From the NCBI GenBank assembly GCA_951812335.1, contig OX638293.1:2246731-2310730 (forward strand): DNA of 64,000 bases. The letters are read 5' to 3'. Of this stretch, positions 1 through 9,549 are shown piece by piece (the first letter of the stretch is position 1; the number at the start of each line of letters is the position of its first letter). The notes under the pieces are model-generated. The model saw only the letters and a program-made list of their open reading frames with translations, was not told the DNA's origin and made no database searches. The translations under genes were made by a program, and so were the position numbers. This DNA is from Rhodothermales bacterium. Lineage in GTDB: Bacteria > Bacteroidota > Rhodothermia > Rhodothermales > VXPQ01.

Positions 1-476
1 ACAAGTCCGGCAAACCGATCGGATTCGCTACCATCGAGGACTTTACCGGACAGGGTGAAGTCATATGCTTTGCCGACGTCTATGACAAAGCGCAGAATTA
101 TCTGAACCCCGATGAAATTGTGATGGTCACCGGCGAACCCGAACTCCGCGGGGGAAAGGTCAAGATCATCGCCCGTGACGTGTTGCCCATGTGGAAAGTG
201 CGCGCCACGATGGTAAAGGCCATCGTGCTACGCATCGACAGCGACCGCGTCCAGCAGGAAACCATCGGCGCTTTGCGAGAACTATGCGAACAGAATCGGG
301 GCAAATGCGGACTGTATTTCGATATACGCACCGACGATCTTCCCGGCAAGACACAGCGTATACACAGCCGCTCCTACGTAGTCGATCCTACCCCCGAACT
401 GATGAATGGCATGGCGCGACTCATCGGCAGTTCTAACGTGGCGGTGGAAGGTCGAAACGGGCATGCAAGAACATGA
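1..476 (+). CDS. dnaE: DNA polymerase III alpha subunit, C-terminal end (partial)
   Basis: The reading frame is open from base 3 to the TGA at 474-476; the N-terminal bulk lies outside the window. About 157 residues are visible. They start in the OB-fold that follows the polymerase core in DnaE1: 'GFATIEDFTGQGEVICFAD' is the usual first OB strands, followed by 'GEPELRGGKVKIIARDVLPM', and then a less conserved tail. The product is the replicative polymerase catalytic subunit; the OB-fold binds single-stranded template. The stop codon overlaps the next start (ATGA at 473-476), so the amidotransferase gene is translationally coupled. Identification rests on the OB-fold pattern only, because the catalytic PHP and palm domains are not in view. 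Confidence 0.85.
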   Translation, partial: KSGKPIGFATIEDFTGQGEVICFADVYDKAQNYLNPDEIVMVTGEPELRGGKVKIIARDVLPMWKVRATMVKAIVLRIDSDRVQQETIGALRELCEQNRGKCGLYFDIRTDDLPGKTQRIHSRSYVVDPTPELMNGMARLIGSSNVAVEGRNGHART

Positions 477-1180
477 TTCGCATTGGGATTACCACATCAT
501 TCGAGCATGGCGAGCAGCAACTGCGACATGACTACGTGCAGGCCGTGGAATGTGCGGGGGGGATGCCCTTGATCGCTCCCATGGCCGGAAAGAAAGCCAT
601 GTACTCCTTCGCAAACCTGCTTGACGGGTTGATCGTCACCGGAGGCCCCGCCATCACAGAGGGATTGATCGGGAACCTTCCGGACGATATGGAAGAACCC
701 GACGCCGTGCGCGCCTGCTCCGATACCGCACTGCTCCACGCTTGCCTGAGCATGCACTGCCCCGTTCTGGGTATCTGTTACGGGATGCAACTGCTCAATG
801 CCTTATACGGGGGCAGCATATACGCTGACGTTCAACGAGACATGATGGGCGCACTTGTACACAGCGACAAGCGAGGCGCAAGCGCTCATGCTATCGAGTT
901 GGAGGAAACCTCGCACCTGCGCAATATCCTGGGCGTGCAACGTCTTGCGGTCAACACCCGCCACATTCAGGCTATCGCCAGCGTGGCGCCCTTTTTCCGC
1001 GTATCGGCCCGCGCGCCCGATGGTGTTGTAGAGGCCATCGAAAACGAGGATGCCACGATCCTCGGCGTACAATTTCACGCGGAAAGAATGGGAGAAATCA
1101 TGCAACCTCTCTTCAAACACTTTGTTGGCCAGGCCGACCTCGCCAAACAAAAACGAAAAAATCCGATTCATGCCGCGTAA
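473..1180 (+). CDS. class I glutamine amidotransferase-like hydrolase (peptidase C26 family)
   Basis: A 235-residue single-domain GATase1 protein. The nucleophile elbow 'GICYGMQ' puts the catalytic Cys at residue 102, and 'GVQFHAER' supplies the His/Glu pair (H202, E204), so the Cys-His-Glu triad is complete. The early segment 'DGLIVTGGP' is the oxyanion-loop strand. The family hydrolyses gamma-glutamyl amides (gamma-glutamyl-GABA hydrolase PuuD and relatives); the substrate here cannot be told from sequence. Start: the ATG overlaps the dnaE stop by 4 bp. The end overlaps the start of the transglycosylase gene (1170) by 11 bp, so dnaE, this gene and the next form a tightly packed operon. It could also act with an unlinked synthetase subunit. 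Confidence 0.85.
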   Translation: MIRIGITTSFEHGEQQLRHDYVQAVECAGGMPLIAPMAGKKAMYSFANLLDGLIVTGGPAITEGLIGNLPDDMEEPDAVRACSDTALLHACLSMHCPVLGICYGMQLLNALYGGSIYADVQRDMMGALVHSDKRGASAHAIELEETSHLRNILGVQRLAVNTRHIQAIASVAPFFRVSARAPDGVVEAIENEDATILGVQFHAERMGEIMQPLFKHFVGQADLAKQKRKNPIHAA

Positions 1181-2915
1181 CCCGCTTCGCTCCAGTATAT
1201 TCCGGGCCTCTACAGGAGCATCCTGCACCATCCTGCTCCTTCTCTTCGTTTCGGGCGAACTGGCCCCGCTCGCGGGGCGCACCCTGCATTTCATGGACAT
1301 ACGTGGGGAAACGGATGAGAACAGCTTTACCCTCGAAAAACTCGACGCCCACCCGGATGCGGTCTTCCATTCCTGGTTCAGTGACCCGCTTGTTGAAGAA
1401 GAAGAAGATGCCGAAGAGCACGAAACAGTAATCCGCAACCGGCTTGTTCGCGCTTTCCGAGACTTTCTTGACCTGTATGTCCAGCGTCAGGGGGAAGACG
1501 ACAACTTCACGTTGCGCGTGGTGGACAACCGAACCGACGAACTCCTCGAAATCCACGAACTGAACCGGGAAGATTGGGAAAATCGTGCGATGGACGCCCC
1601 CTGGGACTGGGATATCGTTGACGAACAGCGACGGCGACAAACGCGCGTGCTCGTGGACAAATACGTGGATCAGGACATACCGCGCAGGGCAATCACCGTA
1701 AAATGGGGGCGCAGGAATCAGGTGGTCGAGGCTCGTATAAGAGAACTGGGGTATATCGAATACGAAGTCCGCCTGGCGAAAATCCTTGGCTTGAGCTTGC
1801 TGGTCACCGAAACGGGCACCGTGGAAACCTTCAACCGGGATGATCTCGTCTCTGCGGCAGGAGCACGGGGACGCTACCAGATCATGCCCTTTCTGCTGCG
1901 CCTGAACGATATCCACCGGTATCGTCTCGGCACAGCGGCAGGAAATACCATCCGGGTTTACGAAGAACGACACCCCCTCCTGACCATGGAGACTGCGTTC
2001 ACGACCATCGCAGGATACCGCAACGCCGTCGGGCACGAAATACCCGGTATCTCGGCCTATCATTCAGGTCCCGGCAACATCTTCATGCTATATCGCACCT
2101 TTCTCGAGGAAGGCAAGGATTTCCACACACGGGAGTCCACCGTCATGGACGCATACATATGGGCTATAACCGATGGATTCGACAAACTGTCCTCCAGCAG
2201 CTTCCGGACGCACTCGCGAGGCTACGTTGCATCGGCCTACGGTTCGCTGCGCGCCACAGAATCTCTTCCTGTAGATAAAACCGCCACCTTGCAGGTGGAA
2301 CGCGTACAGCTTCGCAGCGCAGAACGCATCAACCTGAGCCGCTTGCTGGAACTCCTTCCCGGCGCGGATCTTTCGGAAAAAAACGCCTACGACCGCTTCC
2401 GCGAACATAACCCGCACTTTTTGCTGCCGGAACGCTCCGGAAACCAACCGGGCGTACCGCCCCGGGGCGATGTACAACTCGTTTCCCGCGCCGGGCAAAC
2501 CCCTGTGCGCTTCTTCCTGCCGGCCGGCTCCATCAAAGCCCTTTTTGCTGCGGGTTTCGACGGTATCGACCCCGAAAAAACCTTCCACTTCGGACAAGAT
2601 ACGTATGGCGGAGCACCCTGGTCCTACAGTATACCCGACCTATCCGATGCGTTTCCAGGAACTGTCTGGGATCGGCAGTACGACGAGCTGGTGCAGGAAA
2701 TCGCCCGATTCGGCTTCACGAACGAAAACAGGGAACGCCTGGCAACCCTTACCGAACGCTTCGAAGCACTGGCCAGGGAACAGCCTTCGTTATACAGAGA
2801 CATGCAATTGAACATCATTCGAACGCACCACCGCCTGTGGCATTCGGAAGTGTTCGATCGACTTGCCGCCGTGGTACGTGCGACCGCCCTGTCCGAAGAG
2901 ACGGAATCGGAGTGA
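1170..2915 (+). CDS. exported lytic transglycosylase-like protein
   Basis: 581 residues from the ATG at 1170; the frame extends further upstream, but this start gives a proper signal peptide (basic n-region, then 'TILLLLFVSG'). A Glu-rich stretch (about 75-85) precedes the catalytic domain. The SLT-type signature is at residues about 212-240: the likely catalytic Glu in 'VTETG', then 'GARGRYQIMP' matching the GLMQIMP box, and later 'ISAYHSGPGN' matching AYNAGPGNV. Family members cleave peptidoglycan glycan strands in the periplasm, releasing 1,6-anhydromuropeptides. The C-terminal 200 residues contain an MltD-like 'NPHFLLPERSG' segment but no clear LysM repeat. The length and N-terminal half are unlike the classical families, so the subfamily is unassigned. 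Confidence 0.75.
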   Translation: MPRNPLRSSIFRASTGASCTILLLLFVSGELAPLAGRTLHFMDIRGETDENSFTLEKLDAHPDAVFHSWFSDPLVEEEEDAEEHETVIRNRLVRAFRDFLDLYVQRQGEDDNFTLRVVDNRTDELLEIHELNREDWENRAMDAPWDWDIVDEQRRRQTRVLVDKYVDQDIPRRAITVKWGRRNQVVEARIRELGYIEYEVRLAKILGLSLLVTETGTVETFNRDDLVSAAGARGRYQIMPFLLRLNDIHRYRLGTAAGNTIRVYEERHPLLTMETAFTTIAGYRNAVGHEIPGISAYHSGPGNIFMLYRTFLEEGKDFHTRESTVMDAYIWAITDGFDKLSSSSFRTHSRGYVASAYGSLRATESLPVDKTATLQVERVQLRSAERINLSRLLELLPGADLSEKNAYDRFREHNPHFLLPERSGNQPGVPPRGDVQLVSRAGQTPVRFFLPAGSIKALFAAGFDGIDPEKTFHFGQDTYGGAPWSYSIPDLSDAFPGTVWDRQYDELVQEIARFGFTNENRERLATLTERFEALAREQPSLYRDMQLNIIRTHHRLWHSEVFDRLAAVVRATALSEETESE

Positions 2916-2935
2916 CGGACCCGAAGCGTTTGGCA

Positions 2936-5119
2936 TTAACGGGTCTGTATGGCTCGCTTGGCCTGCCGAATCAACAGTTCCTGCACCCCATCCTCCTCGT
3001 CCCGCGACGTCGGCTGTCGCTGCACATACCGGCCGTCAGGGCCGAGGTCCCAGGCAAGACGCCGGTCCTCGAAATACAATTGCAGAATATCCCTGCACCG
3101 CTGCCGCAATGCAGGATCCTCGACCGGAATGATGACCTCCACACGATCTTCAAGATTCCTTCGCTGCCAATCGGCACTGCCCAGGTACACAAGCGGGTTT
3201 CCTGCGTTATGGAAACAGAAAATGCGACTGTGTTCAAGAAAGCGGCCCACCACGCTGCACACCCGAATGTTTTCGCTATAGCCCGGCAAGCCGGGGCGCA
3301 AACGGTTGTGGCCGCGCACAATGAGATCGATCTTCACGCCTGCCTGGGATGCTCGGTATAGCTTGCGAATGATCCCCGTATCGTCGAGCGCATTCATCTT
3401 GGCAATGATGCGGCCATTGCCGTGCGCCTTGTGGTGCGCCACCTCCTGTTTCACGAGCTCGGCGAACGTATTGCGCATGTGTCGTGGCGCCACCAACAGT
3501 TTCTTGTAATGCTGCTCCGGAGCGTATCCGGTCAGGAAATGGAACAGGTTAATTATATCGTAACCGATATCCGCCCGGCAGGTGAGTAGCCCTGCATCCG
3601 TGTAAAAACGGGCCGTAGCCGGGTTGTAATTACCCGTGCCGATGTGACAGTAAGCACGCAGGCCACCATCTTCCTCCCGAATCACCAGTGTCACCTTGGC
3701 ATGCGTCTTGAGACCCACAAGACCATAGGTCACATGTACCCCCGCATTTTCGAGCCGCCTCCCCCATTCAATATTGTTTTCTTCGTCAAACCTTGCCTTG
3801 ACCTCAACCAACACAGCCACTTGTTTACCCCGCTCGGCAGCGTGAATCAGGGCGTCGATAATCGGAGATTTTTCTGAGGTACGGTACAACGTCTGCTTGA
3901 TGGCCAGCACGCGAGGATCTTCTGCGGCCTCCTCGATGAATCGTTGCACGCTGCTCCGAAACGATTCGTAGGGATGATGCACAAGGATGTCTCCTGTACG
4001 GATGACCGAAAAAATGTCGGGGTTGTTCTCGGACTCGCCCTCGAACCGTAGCCGTGCGGGTATCACGGAACGAAATGGCTTGTACTTGAAGCCGATCCCG
4101 TTCAGATGGTAGAAAAATGCGCAATCCGAATGGTCGATCAGACCGGTACTCACGTACACATCGTCGGCCGAAAGGCTCAATTCGCGCATGAGCAACTCCC
4201 GGAGACGAGGGGGCATGTCTTGCTCGACTTCGAGCCGGACCACGGGAGCGAATCGGCGTTCACGTAATTCATCGGACATCATCTCGATCAGATCGTCCGC
4301 TTCTTCCTCGTCCCGGCCGATGTCGGCATTGCGCGTGATCTGAAAGGCATGCGCATGTTCGACTTTCATACCGCGAAGCAATTCATGCAGGTTGTGCTGG
4401 ATAACCTGTTCCAGCGGCACGTAGTGATTAGGCTCTTCGAGCGGCACCCACCGCCCCTGACTGGTCGGCACTTTCACACGGGCAAAGTGTTCGGTGCCGC
4501 GCGTGGGATGGCGTAACAGAATGGCCAGCGAAAGGCTCAGATTGGAGATGAACGGAAACGGATGTCCGGGATCTACGGCAAGAGGCGTCAGAATAGGAAA
4601 AATATTGGCCTCGAAGTACCGGTACAATCGCTCCTTCTGCTGTTCCGAGAGATCGTCGTAGGACAGAATGCGAATGTTCGCACACTCGGCCAACTGCGGG
4701 CGCAACGACGTCTCCCATAGAGAAGTCATGGTTGCGTACATGGGCAACACCGCTTCCCGGATAAGTTGCAACTGTTCACGGGCCGTCCGCCCGTCCGGAG
4801 ACAAGGCATGCACCCCGGCGGCTTCCTGCCGTTTGAGGCCGCCCACACGCTTGCGAAAGAATTCGTCGAGATTGCTCGAAACAATGGAAAGAAAATGTAC
4901 ACGCTCCATGAGCGGGATACGCTCATCGATGGCCTGATACAACACCCGCCAGTTGAAATCGAGCCAACTCAACTCCCGGTTGAAGAACAGATGCGGGTGT
5001 TTTTCCACCCGGCCCTTCGGCGCCGGGCGAGGAGATGTGGCATGCGGCACAGGAAACACCGGCGCCGCCCCATCGCCGGAAGATATACTATCCGCGATAG
5101 CCGGAGTGTGGCTACTCAT
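2936..5119 (-). CDS. ppk1: polyphosphate kinase 1
   Basis: 727 residues, full length for PPK1. It reversibly transfers the gamma-phosphate of ATP onto polyphosphate. N-terminal domain motif 'FFNRELSWLDFNWRVL' (45-60) is typical. Two HKD-type phospholipase-D-like domains carry the catalytic histidines: 'GLKTHAKVTLV' (H473, the autophosphorylated residue by homology) and 'FLEHSRIFCFHN' (H630). 'GTGNYNP' and 'TDAGLLT' are also canonical. One oddity is 'VRGHNRLRPG' near 602-610, where most PPK1 proteins have RGICCLRPG. The gene lies 6 bp downstream of dnaG on the same strand, so the two are probably co-transcribed. The stop converges on that of the transglycosylase gene (20 bp apart). A polyphosphate-type glucokinase lies 2 kb away on the other strand. 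Confidence 0.96.
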   Translation of the reverse strand: MSSHTPAIADSISSGDGAAPVFPVPHATSPRPAPKGRVEKHPHLFFNRELSWLDFNWRVLYQAIDERIPLMERVHFLSIVSSNLDEFFRKRVGGLKRQEAAGVHALSPDGRTAREQLQLIREAVLPMYATMTSLWETSLRPQLAECANIRILSYDDLSEQQKERLYRYFEANIFPILTPLAVDPGHPFPFISNLSLSLAILLRHPTRGTEHFARVKVPTSQGRWVPLEEPNHYVPLEQVIQHNLHELLRGMKVEHAHAFQITRNADIGRDEEEADDLIEMMSDELRERRFAPVVRLEVEQDMPPRLRELLMRELSLSADDVYVSTGLIDHSDCAFFYHLNGIGFKYKPFRSVIPARLRFEGESENNPDIFSVIRTGDILVHHPYESFRSSVQRFIEEAAEDPRVLAIKQTLYRTSEKSPIIDALIHAAERGKQVAVLVEVKARFDEENNIEWGRRLENAGVHVTYGLVGLKTHAKVTLVIREEDGGLRAYCHIGTGNYNPATARFYTDAGLLTCRADIGYDIINLFHFLTGYAPEQHYKKLLVAPRHMRNTFAELVKQEVAHHKAHGNGRIIAKMNALDDTGIIRKLYRASQAGVKIDLIVRGHNRLRPGLPGYSENIRVCSVVGRFLEHSRIFCFHNAGNPLVYLGSADWQRRNLEDRVEVIIPVEDPALRQRCRDILQLYFEDRRLAWDLGPDGRYVQRQPTSRDEEDGVQELLIRQAKRAIQTR

Positions 5120-5125
5120 GTTGCT

Positions 5126-7081
5126 TCAACGTATGATTTCCCCTTTCTCTAAACGACCCCGCAAAGCTTGTAACTGGATAATATCCTGCTGGTACGTACG
5201 AATGTCATCGCCACTTGCTTCGGCCCGGGATTGTTCCTCGGCCCTGCGTGCTATGGCTTCATCCACGCGGACAATTTTCAGGCGTTTCATTGCCTGAAGG
5301 GCTGTCCCTTCGGGGTTTTCGTCCAGACGAGGTACGACAACGCCCTTTTTTTGCTCCCAGTTCTGCGACGGTTCTTCCTTGCGCACGGCTACCTCCGCAA
5401 CAAGCCGCTGTACCTCCGCACCATAGGCGCCGTCAAGAAATGCCTGCCGGTTCATGGATCCGGCCCGGTGTTGCTCGGCAAAACCTTTCACCGTGCGGCG
5501 CGGCGCCCCCGGAGAAAATTCATTCAGGCTCGTGTTTCCCAGAATGTAGCTAACCATCGGCAGGCCCTGCTCGAACATCAGGCGGATCAGTATCTTTTCC
5601 GTCGCAAGCGCTGAGGAATCGGACGGTCTTGTTCCGAATGTCGGTCCGCGAGACTTTTTGACAGATGGATCGTCGCTCCGACTGACGGATCTGCCCGTCG
5701 GCTGCCTGCCTCCCCCCGACGCCGGACGCCCCGTACGAACAGATCGTCGAAATTCCTCACGTTCGCGGGAGGTCGCCATGCTTTCCAACACATCGTACAA
5801 CCGGCCCTCGGGTACGCTGAATATCTCACTTGCCCGGGGCAGCCAGGCCTCTCGCCTCAGGACATCGGGTATACACGCAATGGCCTGGAGTACGGCGCGC
5901 ATACCGGCAGCCCGTCCCTCAGGGGTATCGAGCCGTCCGGCGCGGTGGTCGACATCATGCAACCAGCGTACGAAATCGACCCGGCGCTTTGCCAGGTAAT
6001 CGTTGAGAGACGCTCCTTCCCGCTGCGCAATGGAATCGGGATCCTCCCCCGCAGGAAGTTCCACCACGTAGACGCTCATGCCTTCTGCAAGCACGATGTC
6101 GATGCCGCGCCGTGCCGCTTTTTCGCCCGCCCCGTCCGCATCGAACACAAGCACGATACGCTGGGCATACCGGTGCAACAACTGTATCTGTTCACGGGTC
6201 AGCGAAGTACCGCAAGACGCAACGGTATTTCGAACGCCGACCTGGTGCAACGAGATAACATCCGTATAGCCCTCGACGAGCACCGCTTCTTCCTGCTCGC
6301 GGATAACTTGTCGGGCCTGGCGGAGTCCGTACAAAACCCGTCGCTTGTCATATACAAGCGTTTCCGGGGAATTGATGTATTTCGGCTGAGTATTTTCCTG
6401 TCCGCCAGTGGAATCGTCAAGCACCCTGCCCCCGAACCCCAGCACTTTTCCCATGTGCGAAAAAATGGGAAACATTATCCGGTCCCGATAGCGATCGTAA
6501 TATCCCTCGCCGCTTTTCCGGGGAATGACGAGTCCGGCCTGCTCCAGCGTTTCGACGGATATATGTTTCGCCTCCGCCTCCTTAAGCAATCGATTCCAGC
6601 CATCCGGAGCGTACCCGACGCCGAAATCCCTGATCATGGCCTTCGAATATCCGCGACCCTGCATATACGCCAGCGCTTTTTGGCCGGAATCGGCCTGGGT
6701 CAATCGGGCATAAAAGAACCGGGCGGCAAAACGCAGGGCGCCGTAGATCGCTTCCACGGTATCGGCTCGCTCGCGGGAAGTTGCCCCCTCCTCCGGCAAC
6801 TCGATACCTTCTTTTTCCGCCAGGGTACGCACCGCCTCAGGAAACGACATCCCTTCCACTTCTCTCACGAACCGGAACACGTCGCCCCCGGCGCCGCAAC
6901 CAAAACATTTAAAAATCCCCAGTTCGGGATTCACACTGAATGACGGCGTTTTTTCCTGGTGAAAAGGACACAGCCCGAAAAAATTGGAACCTTTCTTTTT
7001 CAGGCGCACATAGCCGCTCACGACATCGACGATATCCGACGCCGCACGTATTTCAGCAATTGTGTCGTCCGAAAAATACAT
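5126..7081 (-). CDS. dnaG: DNA primase
   Basis: 651 residues from the ATG at 7081, chosen because DnaG proteins begin right before 'IRAASDIVDVVSGYVRLKKKG'; the frame extends 22 codons further without similarity. CHC2 zinc ribbon: C38, H41, C59, C62 in 'CPFHQEKTPSF' and 'FKCFGCG'. The primase core follows, then the TOPRIM domain with 'VLVEGYTDVISL' and 'IVLVFDADGAG' (metal-binding acidic residues). The C-terminal third is the less conserved helicase-binding region. It synthesises RNA primers at the replication fork. The gene heads a minus-strand unit dnaG-ppk1 and is divergent from ppgK, with a 163-bp promoter region between them. No rpsU or rpoD neighbour is present, unlike the classical macromolecular synthesis operon. 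Confidence 0.96.
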   Translation of the reverse strand: MYFSDDTIAEIRAASDIVDVVSGYVRLKKKGSNFFGLCPFHQEKTPSFSVNPELGIFKCFGCGAGGDVFRFVREVEGMSFPEAVRTLAEKEGIELPEEGATSRERADTVEAIYGALRFAARFFYARLTQADSGQKALAYMQGRGYSKAMIRDFGVGYAPDGWNRLLKEAEAKHISVETLEQAGLVIPRKSGEGYYDRYRDRIMFPIFSHMGKVLGFGGRVLDDSTGGQENTQPKYINSPETLVYDKRRVLYGLRQARQVIREQEEAVLVEGYTDVISLHQVGVRNTVASCGTSLTREQIQLLHRYAQRIVLVFDADGAGEKAARRGIDIVLAEGMSVYVVELPAGEDPDSIAQREGASLNDYLAKRRVDFVRWLHDVDHRAGRLDTPEGRAAGMRAVLQAIACIPDVLRREAWLPRASEIFSVPEGRLYDVLESMATSREREEFRRSVRTGRPASGGGRQPTGRSVSRSDDPSVKKSRGPTFGTRPSDSSALATEKILIRLMFEQGLPMVSYILGNTSLNEFSPGAPRRTVKGFAEQHRAGSMNRQAFLDGAYGAEVQRLVAEVAVRKEEPSQNWEQKKGVVVPRLDENPEGTALQAMKRLKIVRVDEAIARRAEEQSRAEASGDDIRTYQQDIIQLQALRGRLEKGEIIR

Positions 7082-7244
7082 GCCGGGGCACATGTCTTGA
7101 AGAATCGGGAAGTTTGTGCCCGGCAGACTTGCCGGGACCGCTGCCATCCCTTAAAATGGGGTAGGAAGGAATAAGGTACGGCGCTACGGTAGCGCTGCAT
7201 CCTTCCGCCTTCATTCATCCGTAAGGCCAAGATACGATTCCGTT

Positions 7245-7997
7245 GTGGAAATTTTTGGGATTGATGTCGGCGGTTCCGGAATCAAGGGCGCTCCGGTAGA
7301 CGTCCGTACCGGTCGCCTCACTGCCGAGCGCCTGCGCATACCGACTCCGGAGGGGGCCTCGCCAAAAGAGGTCGCCGCCGTAGTGGTGTCCATGCTGGAT
7401 CATTTCCGCTGGAAAGGTCCGGTCGGATGCGGCATTCCCGCCCGTGTCAAGCAGGGCGTGGCGCACACCGCCGCAAATATCAGTGACTCCTGGATCGGTA
7501 CGAATGCCGCCCGACTTTTCTCCAAAGCATCCGGCCGGCCGTTCGCCATCCTCAACGATGCCGATGCAGCCGCCCTGGCGGAAATGCATTTCGGGGCAGG
7601 CCGCGGCCTAAAAGGCGTCGTCCTGATGCTCACCCTCGGCACAGGGATCGGATCGGCGCTTTTCGTGGACAACATGCTGATCCCGAACACGGAATTCGGG
7701 CATTTCTGGCTGCAGGGCCAAGTCGCCGAGCACTACGCTTCCGATCGGGTGCGCAAGAAGGAAAATCTGGATTGGGAAACCTGGGCTGCGCGTATGCAGG
7801 AATACCTGAGCCACCTCGAACGCCTGCTGGATATCGACACGATCATCCTCGGGGGCGGCATCAGCAAACCCAGTCGGAGTGAAAAATTCCTGCACTTGCT
7901 CAATACGAAAGCAGATCTGTTGACCGCAGAACTCAGAAACGAAGCGGGCATTGTGGGGGCTGCATGGACAGCCCGCCGTTTGGCGGCAGGTACGTAA
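7245..7997 (+). CDS. ppgK: polyphosphate glucokinase-type ROK kinase
   Basis: 250 residues, GTG start at 7245. ROK-family fold with an N-terminal phosphate loop '[15 protein letters not shown]', the sugar-binding '[11 protein letters not shown]', the second phosphate loop '[12 protein letters not shown]', 'EFGHFWLQG' and a C-terminal 'IILGGGIS'. The '[10 protein letters not shown]' and 'GTGIGSALF' forms and the short length are typical of strictly or partly polyphosphate-dependent glucokinases (PPGK), which phosphorylate glucose with polyphosphate and/or ATP. The gene is divergent from dnaG-ppk1 and 41 bp upstream of dapD. Proximity to ppk1 supports a polyphosphate role. ATP use cannot be excluded from sequence. 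Confidence 0.85.
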   Translation: MEIFGIDVGGSGIKGAPVDVRTGRLTAERLRIPTPEGASPKEVAAVVVSMLDHFRWKGPVGCGIPARVKQGVAHTAANISDSWIGTNAARLFSKASGRPFAILNDADAAALAEMHFGAGRGLKGVVLMLTLGTGIGSALFVDNMLIPNTEFGHFWLQGQVAEHYASDRVRKKENLDWETWAARMQEYLSHLERLLDIDTIILGGGISKPSRSEKFLHLLNTKADLLTAELRNEAGIVGAAWTARRLAAGT

Positions 7998-8038
7998 TCC
8001 GCCTTGCACAACATTCCTGCGGACATTCCTCTGTGTAT

Positions 8039-8881
8039 ATGACTACTTCCGAACTCGAAATCCGCATCGACGAACTGGCCGGTATGCAAGCGAACGAGGC
8101 GCCTCCGAACATTGCGCGGGAAGCCGTAGGCGAAGCGTTGGCAGCACTTGACCGAGGAGTTGTACGTGCCGCGTCACGAGACGAAGATGGTACATGGAGC
8201 ACGCACACCTGGGTGAAACGCGCTATCCTGCTGGGCTTTCGAATCGGCATACTCGCCGACTATTCGAGCGGCCCCTTTTCATTTCTGGATAAGGATACGT
8301 ATCCGCCAAGAGCCTTCGATACAGGACATCGGGTACGCATCGTACCGGGCGGTTCCACGGTTCGAACCGGGGCCTACCTCGCTCCCGGCGTCGTTTGCAT
8401 GCCGCCCATGTATGTGAATACGGGCGCCTACATAGACGAAAACACTATGATCGATTCCCACGCGCTTGTGGGCAGTTGTGCGCAAATCGGCAAACGTGTC
8501 CACTTGTCGGCGGCAGCGCAAATCGGGGGCGTACTCGAACCGGTCGGAGCTGTACCCGTCATTGTCGAGGACGATGTGTTCGTGGGTGGCGGGTGCGGCA
8601 TATACGAAGGGTGCCTTATCCGGGCAGGGGCCGTGCTCGCGCCGGGCGTTCTGCTTACCGGGTCGACGCGCCTCTACGACCTCGTGCGGGAAAATATCGT
8701 CGGACGCAACAAGCAAGGTATCCTCGAAGTGCCTGAAAATGCAGTCGTTGTGCAGGGTGCAAGAGCCGTTTCAGGAGCCTTCGCCGATCAACATGGGCTA
8801 TCTCTGTACGCCCCTGTCATCGTAAAATACCGGGACCGGAAAACGGATACGGCCACGGCACTGGAAGAGATGCTGCGATGA
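8039..8881 (+). CDS. dapD: 2,3,4,5-tetrahydropyridine-2,6-dicarboxylate N-succinyltransferase
   Basis: 280 residues from the ATG at 8039 (the frame runs 25 codons further up into ppgK). DapD converts tetrahydrodipicolinate and succinyl-CoA to N-succinyl-2-amino-6-ketopimelate in the succinylase branch of lysine/diaminopimelate synthesis. The N-terminal helical domain is followed by a left-handed beta-helix of hexapeptide repeats: 'RIVPGGSTVRTGAYLAPG', 'MPPMYVNTGAYIDENTMI', 'VGSCAQIGKRVHLSAAAQI', 'VIVEDDVFVGGGCGIYEG'. 'MPPMYVNTGAYID' and 'VGSCAQIG' are DapD signatures. Length agrees with the family (about 274). It provides peptidoglycan cross-link precursors, consistent with a Gram-negative wall. 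Confidence 0.95.
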   Translation: MTTSELEIRIDELAGMQANEAPPNIAREAVGEALAALDRGVVRAASRDEDGTWSTHTWVKRAILLGFRIGILADYSSGPFSFLDKDTYPPRAFDTGHRVRIVPGGSTVRTGAYLAPGVVCMPPMYVNTGAYIDENTMIDSHALVGSCAQIGKRVHLSAAAQIGGVLEPVGAVPVIVEDDVFVGGGCGIYEGCLIRAGAVLAPGVLLTGSTRLYDLVRENIVGRNKQGILEVPENAVVVQGARAVSGAFADQHGLSLYAPVIVKYRDRKTDTATALEEMLR

Positions 8882-8909
8882 GAAAAGGGGAAAAGAATAT
8901 CCGGAACAA

Positions 8910-8926
8910 CGAAATCTGCGATTTCG
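8910..8926. terminator. perfect 7-bp hairpin downstream of dapD
   Basis: Arms CGAAATC (8910-8916) and GATTTCG (8920-8926) are separated by TGC. It starts 28 bp after the dapD stop. No clean T-run follows, so this may be a weak terminator or an mRNA-end hairpin rather than an intrinsic terminator. Confidence 0.3.
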
Positions 8927-9033
8927 CATTTCCAACACTGACCCAGCCCGCGTAAGACGCTTAATCGTGTTGGGTATATCCAGCTATTTTTATTGCAAGC
9001 CGCCGGGCCTCTTCAATAGAAAATACGTACTAC

Positions 9034-9361
9034 GGGATACTGTGATCAAAACCACTTCTCCCGGCACTCCACGTTCGTATGTGAAGGACATCATGATTCC
9101 ATCGTCGGAATTAAGGATACTCTGATCAAAACCACTTCGCCCGGCGCTTTACTTTCGCGCGTACAGGACATCATGATTCCATCGTCGGAATCAGCGGGAA
9201 ACCCTGCGGATTCGGGGCATTGCGGACGTGAAGCGCCCTTCGGGAGGCTGCGGGGGTTGCGCTCGCCGCGTCATTCCTCATTATGTGGGGCCTGCCACAC
9301 TACTTCGTCATTCCTTGTCGGCGAACCCCTCTGAGCTTTGCGGATTTAATCAGAGTATTCC
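9034..9361 (+). repeat. dispersed TIR-bounded repeat, copy 1 (left end duplicated)
   Basis: Copy of the dispersed element also seen at 23734 and 63172. The left inverted repeat (GGATACTSTGATCAA form) occurs twice, at 9034 and 9114, because the first 78 bp, including 'ACATCATGATTCCATCGTCG', are tandemly duplicated. The middle segment 'GAAGCGCCCTTCGGGAGGC' and the hairpin ATGTGG-GGCCTG-CCACAC follow, and the right end is 'TTTAATCAGAGTATTCC', the inverted complement of the left end. No coding capacity. It lies just upstream of the IS1595-type element. Bases 8927-9033 before it show nothing recognisable. Confidence 0.85.
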
Positions 9362-9549
9362 ATGCTAAACCAACACGAATAAAATTCGGATAGCAATACC
9401 ACGGCGCAAGAACATTGCAAAAAAGAACTGGAAAAAAAGAAAGGCGGACCGCATCGCTTTGGAACTTATCAAGAATGCTTGACAGAATTGGTTTAAGTTC
9501 TTATTTTATTGGTATTTAGATAAAAGATCATCGAACAGGCTACGAGACT

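Noticed and set aside
1113-2063. Minus-strand 316-codon frame opposite the transglycosylase
   Set aside because: No signal, motif or ribosome-binding site; the plus strand carries SLT motifs in the right order.
9361-9540. Second insertion-sequence remnant between repeat copy 1 and the IS
   Set aside because: No transposase fragment on either strand; the AT-rich sequence is best explained as flank and left end of the IS1595-type element.
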